This document shows positions 60,965 through 64,000 of a stretch of DNA of 64,000 bases, one piece after another. The notes beneath the pieces are model-generated. The model did no database searches. It was given only the letters and a program-made list of their open reading frames with translations, and had not been told where the DNA came from. The translations under genes and the position numbers were made by a program. This stretch comes from CAWGCE01 sp964480915 (GTDB lineage Bacteria; Planctomycetota; Planctomycetia; Pirellulales; Pirellulaceae), in contig CAYZRS010000007.1 of NCBI GenBank assembly GCA_964480915.1, positions 76,719-140,718 on the forward strand, given 5' to 3'. The first letter of the stretch is position 1; each line of letters opens with the position of its first letter.

Positions 60965-62425
60965 TTACAGTGAACGCAATGTGGCCACCGGGTCGACGCG
61001 AGCCGCCTGCCGCGCAGGTAGCATACTGGCCAAAGTTGTGACGATCGCCGCGATCAATGGCGTAAAGAGGATCAGCCACCAAGGAAAGGCGAATATCTCA
61101 TTGCCAAATGGAATCTTCAATCGCCACTCGAGGAGCTGCTGAATGTATTGGCTGGTCAGTCCGGACAAGAATCGTCCCAGCACGAGCCCCAAAATACCGC
61201 CCGTAATCCCGATCAGCATTCCCTCCAGCAGAAAGACACGCTGGATGTCTCTGTCCTGTGCCCCGATCGCTTTCATGATGGCGATCTCACGCCGCCGCTC
61301 GAGGACATTCATGATCATCGTATTCGTGATCCCGATCCCCGAAATCATCAGCGCGGCCGCTGCAATCGCCACGATAATCAAGGTGATCAGCATGACGGCA
61401 CTGCGTATTTGCAGGGCCAACTTGGCCATCGACACGGTCCGGTAGCCCCTGTCGCTCAGCTCGTTTTCAAGTCGCAGCACATTCTCCGGACGGTCGGCTC
61501 GCACGGTCACCTGCAAGCGCTGTTTCGGCGGTGCAATCGCTTTCCAGATTTCGCTGGCCGCTTCTTGCGAAACGACCAGATTCCGGTCCAACTGAGCCAG
61601 TTCGGGATGATATCGCGCTTCTTCGCGATCCAGCGTGCGAACGACGCCCACGATCTCCAGCGGCTCTGACTGGTAGTCGGCCGCGGCCACGATCTTTTGG
61701 ATCTCGGCGCGCAGAGTCGCTTCCTCGGCAGCACGGTCGACACCCGGCGGTTGAACGATCGTCAGCGCCAGCAGTTGCTTGGCCTTGGCGGCGAGCTCCG
61801 GACTATTGGGCACAAACATAATTTTGGTGCCAACGATTTGCTTCACTTCCTCGTCACTCTGCACACCCATCAGGTACAGGTACAACTCGCCAACCATCAC
61901 TTCCTTGGCGGATCCGCCGGAGAAAGGGCGCCCTGCGACCAAGAATACGCTGGGCACCTTAGTCGGTTGAATGGCTTTCACCGACGCGGTCGCCCATTGG
62001 TCGTGATCCAAAAAATGGACTGCGGCGTTGAAGTGAATTTTCGGCCAGGCACCCGCCACATGCTTCATCTTTTGCAGTTCGGCCAGTCCGGCCTGGTCCA
62101 TGGGGACGCTCTTTCGCCCGCCCACGCCGCTTGCTGTTGCCAAGCGGATGCGTCGTTCGTCTGACATCTCTTGCGTGAACCCAGCATCGCGCGCCGCTTC
62201 CGCCGACACTTCGTCGACAAGAAACCCGCTGGACACATTGACTTCCAACAAACGGTCGCCAATGCCCAGTCGCTCATTCACCGTATGAATCACGCCAATG
62301 CCGCCCGAAATGCTGACGAACAGCAACAGCGCGCCCAGCGTCACGCCACACAACGTCAGCAGCGTCCGAAGTTTGTGCTGCCTGAGGCCAAATGCGGCCG
62401 AACGGAGTAGATCGGTCCACCTCAT
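60965..62425 (-). CDS. MacB-like ABC transporter permease
   Basis: A 486-residue FtsX/MacB-type permease. One N-terminal helix (LRTLLTLCGVTLGALLLFVSI) is followed by a 300-residue periplasmic domain, then three C-terminal helices (ITLIIVAIAAAALMISGIGITNTMIM, GGILGLVLGRFLSG, LILFTPLIAAIVTTLASMLP). VLERRREIAIMKAIGAQDRDIQ is the conserved coupling segment. The periplasmic part is larger than usual, with an Ala/Glu-rich helix near residue 235. It overlaps the ATPase gene by four bases. Efflux or envelope-linked work is likely. Confidence 0.92.
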   Translation of the reverse strand: MRWTDLLRSAAFGLRQHKLRTLLTLCGVTLGALLLFVSISGGIGVIHTVNERLGIGDRLLEVNVSSGFLVDEVSAEAARDAGFTQEMSDERRIRLATASGVGGRKSVPMDQAGLAELQKMKHVAGAWPKIHFNAAVHFLDHDQWATASVKAIQPTKVPSVFLVAGRPFSGGSAKEVMVGELYLYLMGVQSDEEVKQIVGTKIMFVPNSPELAAKAKQLLALTIVQPPGVDRAAEEATLRAEIQKIVAAADYQSEPLEIVGVVRTLDREEARYHPELAQLDRNLVVSQEAASEIWKAIAPPKQRLQVTVRADRPENVLRLENELSDRGYRTVSMAKLALQIRSAVMLITLIIVAIAAAALMISGIGITNTMIMNVLERRREIAIMKAIGAQDRDIQRVFLLEGMLIGITGGILGLVLGRFLSGLTSQYIQQLLEWRLKIPFGNEIFAFPWWLILFTPLIAAIVTTLASMLPARQAARVDPVATLRSL

Positions 62426-63117
62426 GACGATTCCACCAGGCGGCCATCGTGCAGGCGAAGTGTCCGATGGGCGAACTGCTGCGCCAATTCCTCATCGTGA
62501 GTCACCAGCAGCACGGCGGTATTGTTTTGCTCTGAGAAATCGACCAGCAGTTCGACGACCTCCGCTGCGGTGCCCGAATCGAGATTGCCTGTCGGTTCGT
62601 CAGCCAGAAGCAGCGACGGTTCACAGGCAAGTGCGCGCGCGATTGCCACGCGCTGCTGCTCTCCTCCCGAAAGTTGAGTCGGTCGATGTCGTGCCCGTTT
62701 TGCCAGGCCGACTCGCTCCAATGCTTGCCGAGCCTTCTTCCGACGTGAAGAACGGGCCTCTCCTCCGAAAACGAAGGGAAGCGTAACATTCTGCAGCGCC
62801 GACATCGTGCCGATCAAATTGAACGCCTGAAAGATCATTCCGACCGTGTGGAGCCGATAGTCGGCCATCTCTTCCGCATTCATGCAGTTGAGTTCGCGTC
62901 GATCGACGCGAATAACGCCCGAGGTGGGCCGATCGAGCGCTCCCAGGAGATTCAACAGCGTCGATTTTCCAGACCCGGAGCGGCCCAACAGCGCGACCCG
63001 TTCCCCCTGACCAATCGAAAACGTCACTTCGTCCAGCGCAGCAACCGAATCGAACTTGGTCTTGAATGTTCGTGTGACGTCGGTCAATTCGACGAAGGAA
63101 GATCGCGTTGAAGCCAT
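62422..63117 (-). CDS. ABC transporter ATP-binding protein (LolD/MacB type)
   Basis: A 231-residue ATPase. Walker A ALLGRSGSGKSTLLNLLG, Q-loop GMIFQAFNLIGTMSALQNV, signature LSGGEQQRVAIARALAC, Walker B LLLADEPTGNLD and the His switch in VTHDEELAQQFAHR are all present. It has the Pro/Leu-rich end of the LolD/MacB group. The overlap with the permease gene (62422-62425) makes the pair an operon. No adaptor (MacA) or lipoprotein partner gene is nearby. Confidence 0.96.
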   Translation of the reverse strand: MASTRSSFVELTDVTRTFKTKFDSVAALDEVTFSIGQGERVALLGRSGSGKSTLLNLLGALDRPTSGVIRVDRRELNCMNAEEMADYRLHTVGMIFQAFNLIGTMSALQNVTLPFVFGGEARSSRRKKARQALERVGLAKRARHRPTQLSGGEQQRVAIARALACEPSLLLADEPTGNLDSGTAAEVVELLVDFSEQNNTAVLLVTHDEELAQQFAHRTLRLHDGRLVESS

Positions 63118-63232
63118 TCGACGATTTTACGCACCCAGAGCGCCAACTGGCAACGGCGAACCGCGACGAAGGAACAGAACTGCGAGCAGCTGCTGATCAC
63201 CGCTCGCGTGACTCGCTACGCCAGCGGACACG

Positions 63233-63859
63233 CTAACCCGGGTCCGCCACGATCGCTAACGCAAACAGCATCTCCCGCGCGATCTGTGCGCATCGCTCGT
63301 CGTAAACGGTCGCTTCGTCCGCGGTATCGTCGGCGACTTGGGGATCGACGTAGGAGATCGCCAGTCTTTTCGTCGCGCCTGAAACTGTCGGACAGGCCTT
63401 TTCAGCCGAGTCGCACGTCATGACGGCACAGAACCCCTGAGTCGGGTTGGGCGAGGCGGAGTAGATTTTCGAGAATCGAGGCGGCACGTCCACCGAGTCA
63501 CCAAATCGGATCGAGTATTCCGGGTTGTCGGCAGCGCCTGCGACCGAGACTGCACAGCCCGACCGTTCCAGGGCGGCGACCGCACGAGGGTTAAAGGCGG
63601 TCGCTTCGGTGCCACCAGAATAGGTCTCGACTGCGGCAAGGCGGTAATGCGCGGCAGCCACCGCCGCCCAAATCTCTGACAAATGGCTGCGTCGGGAATT
63701 ATGCGTGCAAATGAAGACCAGCCGCGCGGTACCGCCGCTGGCCATGGTGCTGCCGACGTAATCGGCCAGCTCTCGCAGCACCCGCTGCCGTCCGCTGTCG
63801 ATCAAATCGAACTCTTGCAGACGCTTTTGAACGTAAGTGCAGACCTCGTCAAACAACAC
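63233..63859 (-). CDS. Low-molecular-weight phosphatase / ArsC-like protein
   Basis: A 208-residue protein. A helical N-terminal extension of about 45 residues precedes the phosphatase loop VFICTHNSRRSHLSEIW, a C-x5-R signature. YSGGTEATAFNPRAVAALERSG and MTCDSAEKACPTV follow as in thioredoxin-type arsenate reductases. The Cys in MTCDSAEKACP could be the redox Cys pair, which favours arsenate reductase over tyrosine phosphatase. GTG 63859 is chosen because AGGAG lies seven bases upstream. No ars operon is nearby. Confidence 0.85.
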   Translation of the reverse strand: MLFDEVCTYVQKRLQEFDLIDSGRQRVLRELADYVGSTMASGGTARLVFICTHNSRRSHLSEIWAAVAAAHYRLAAVETYSGGTEATAFNPRAVAALERSGCAVSVAGAADNPEYSIRFGDSVDVPPRFSKIYSASPNPTQGFCAVMTCDSAEKACPTVSGATKRLAISYVDPQVADDTADEATVYDERCAQIAREMLFALAIVADPG

Positions 63860-64000
63860 GACTCGACTCCTAGAAATGATCGAACCCACCCATTGGAAGT
63901 GGGCATCCTAACAAAGGCGCGGCGCCGTCACAGCCACCACAACTCGACGAATTCTCGTCTCCAGCTACGACCTTGACGATTCGGCTGCCATCATCTTAGA

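Overview
The window looks like chromosomal DNA of a planctomycete, most likely of the Pirellulales. This is inferred from gene content and style. Two sulfatases are present. Several secreted proteins carry dockerin-like calcium repeats and end in a PEP-CTERM sorting tail. There is a planctomycete-type Pro/Gly-rich AAA ATPase, a choice-of-anchor B protein, many GTG and TTG starts, and loosely packed genes with small operons on both strands. No database search was possible, so the placement is by recognition only. I see no integrase, transposase, phage module, rRNA operon or CRISPR array.

Layout. 1-2.4 kb: a response regulator cut by the window edge, and a three-gene operon (DUF309 protein, membrane protein, zinc-ribbon membrane protein). 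2.6-8.7 kb: endonuclease III, dCTP deaminase, the AAA ATPase, and an ion-transporter/universal-stress-protein pair. 8.8-15.9 kb: aconitase, then three secreted PEP-CTERM proteins (a short one, a matrixin-like protease and a choice-of-anchor B protein). 16-20.6 kb: VOC protein, sulfatase, glutamine-dependent NAD synthase and a GGQ release-factor-like protein, all on the minus strand. 20.8-30.3 kb: a second DUF309 protein, a DUF1499/DUF1295 pair, ferrochelatase with a thioesterase, endonuclease IV, a large MGH1-like glycosidase and an M28 peptidase.

30.4-34.8 kb is a minus-strand metal-uptake operon: a GNAT protein, a TroA/ZnuA-type binding protein, an unknown exported protein, an ATPase, and a permease fused to a complete DtxR/MntR-like metal-sensing domain. 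35.2-41.9 kb holds another GNAT protein, a non-catalytic/catalytic M16 peptidase pair, a Cys-rich secreted protein, NDP kinase and an SLC13-type transporter.

42.1-47.0 kb encodes all four steps of trans-4-hydroxy-L-proline catabolism to 2-oxoglutarate: epimerase, D-hydroxyproline oxidase, a DapA-family deaminase and 2-oxoglutarate semialdehyde dehydrogenase. They are arranged around a divergent promoter with a candidate operator. 47-49.2 kb: PyrF, a D-2-hydroxyacid dehydrogenase and tRNA-Pro(GGG). 49.2-51 kb is a looser stretch with a long imperfect inverted repeat, a methyltransferase-like gene and a relic of a dockerin/PEP-CTERM gene. 51-64 kb: a TPR protein, creatininase-family amidase, a transglutaminase-esterase fusion, a second sulfatase, an octaheme cytochrome c with C-terminal repeats, a fatty acid desaturase, a MacB-type ABC pair and a low-molecular-weight phosphatase/ArsC-like protein.

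The most unusual items are the permease-DtxR fusion and its operon, the compact hydroxyproline cluster with its putative operator, the transglutaminase-esterase fusion, the octaheme cytochrome fusion, and the inverted-repeat element downstream of tRNA-Pro.
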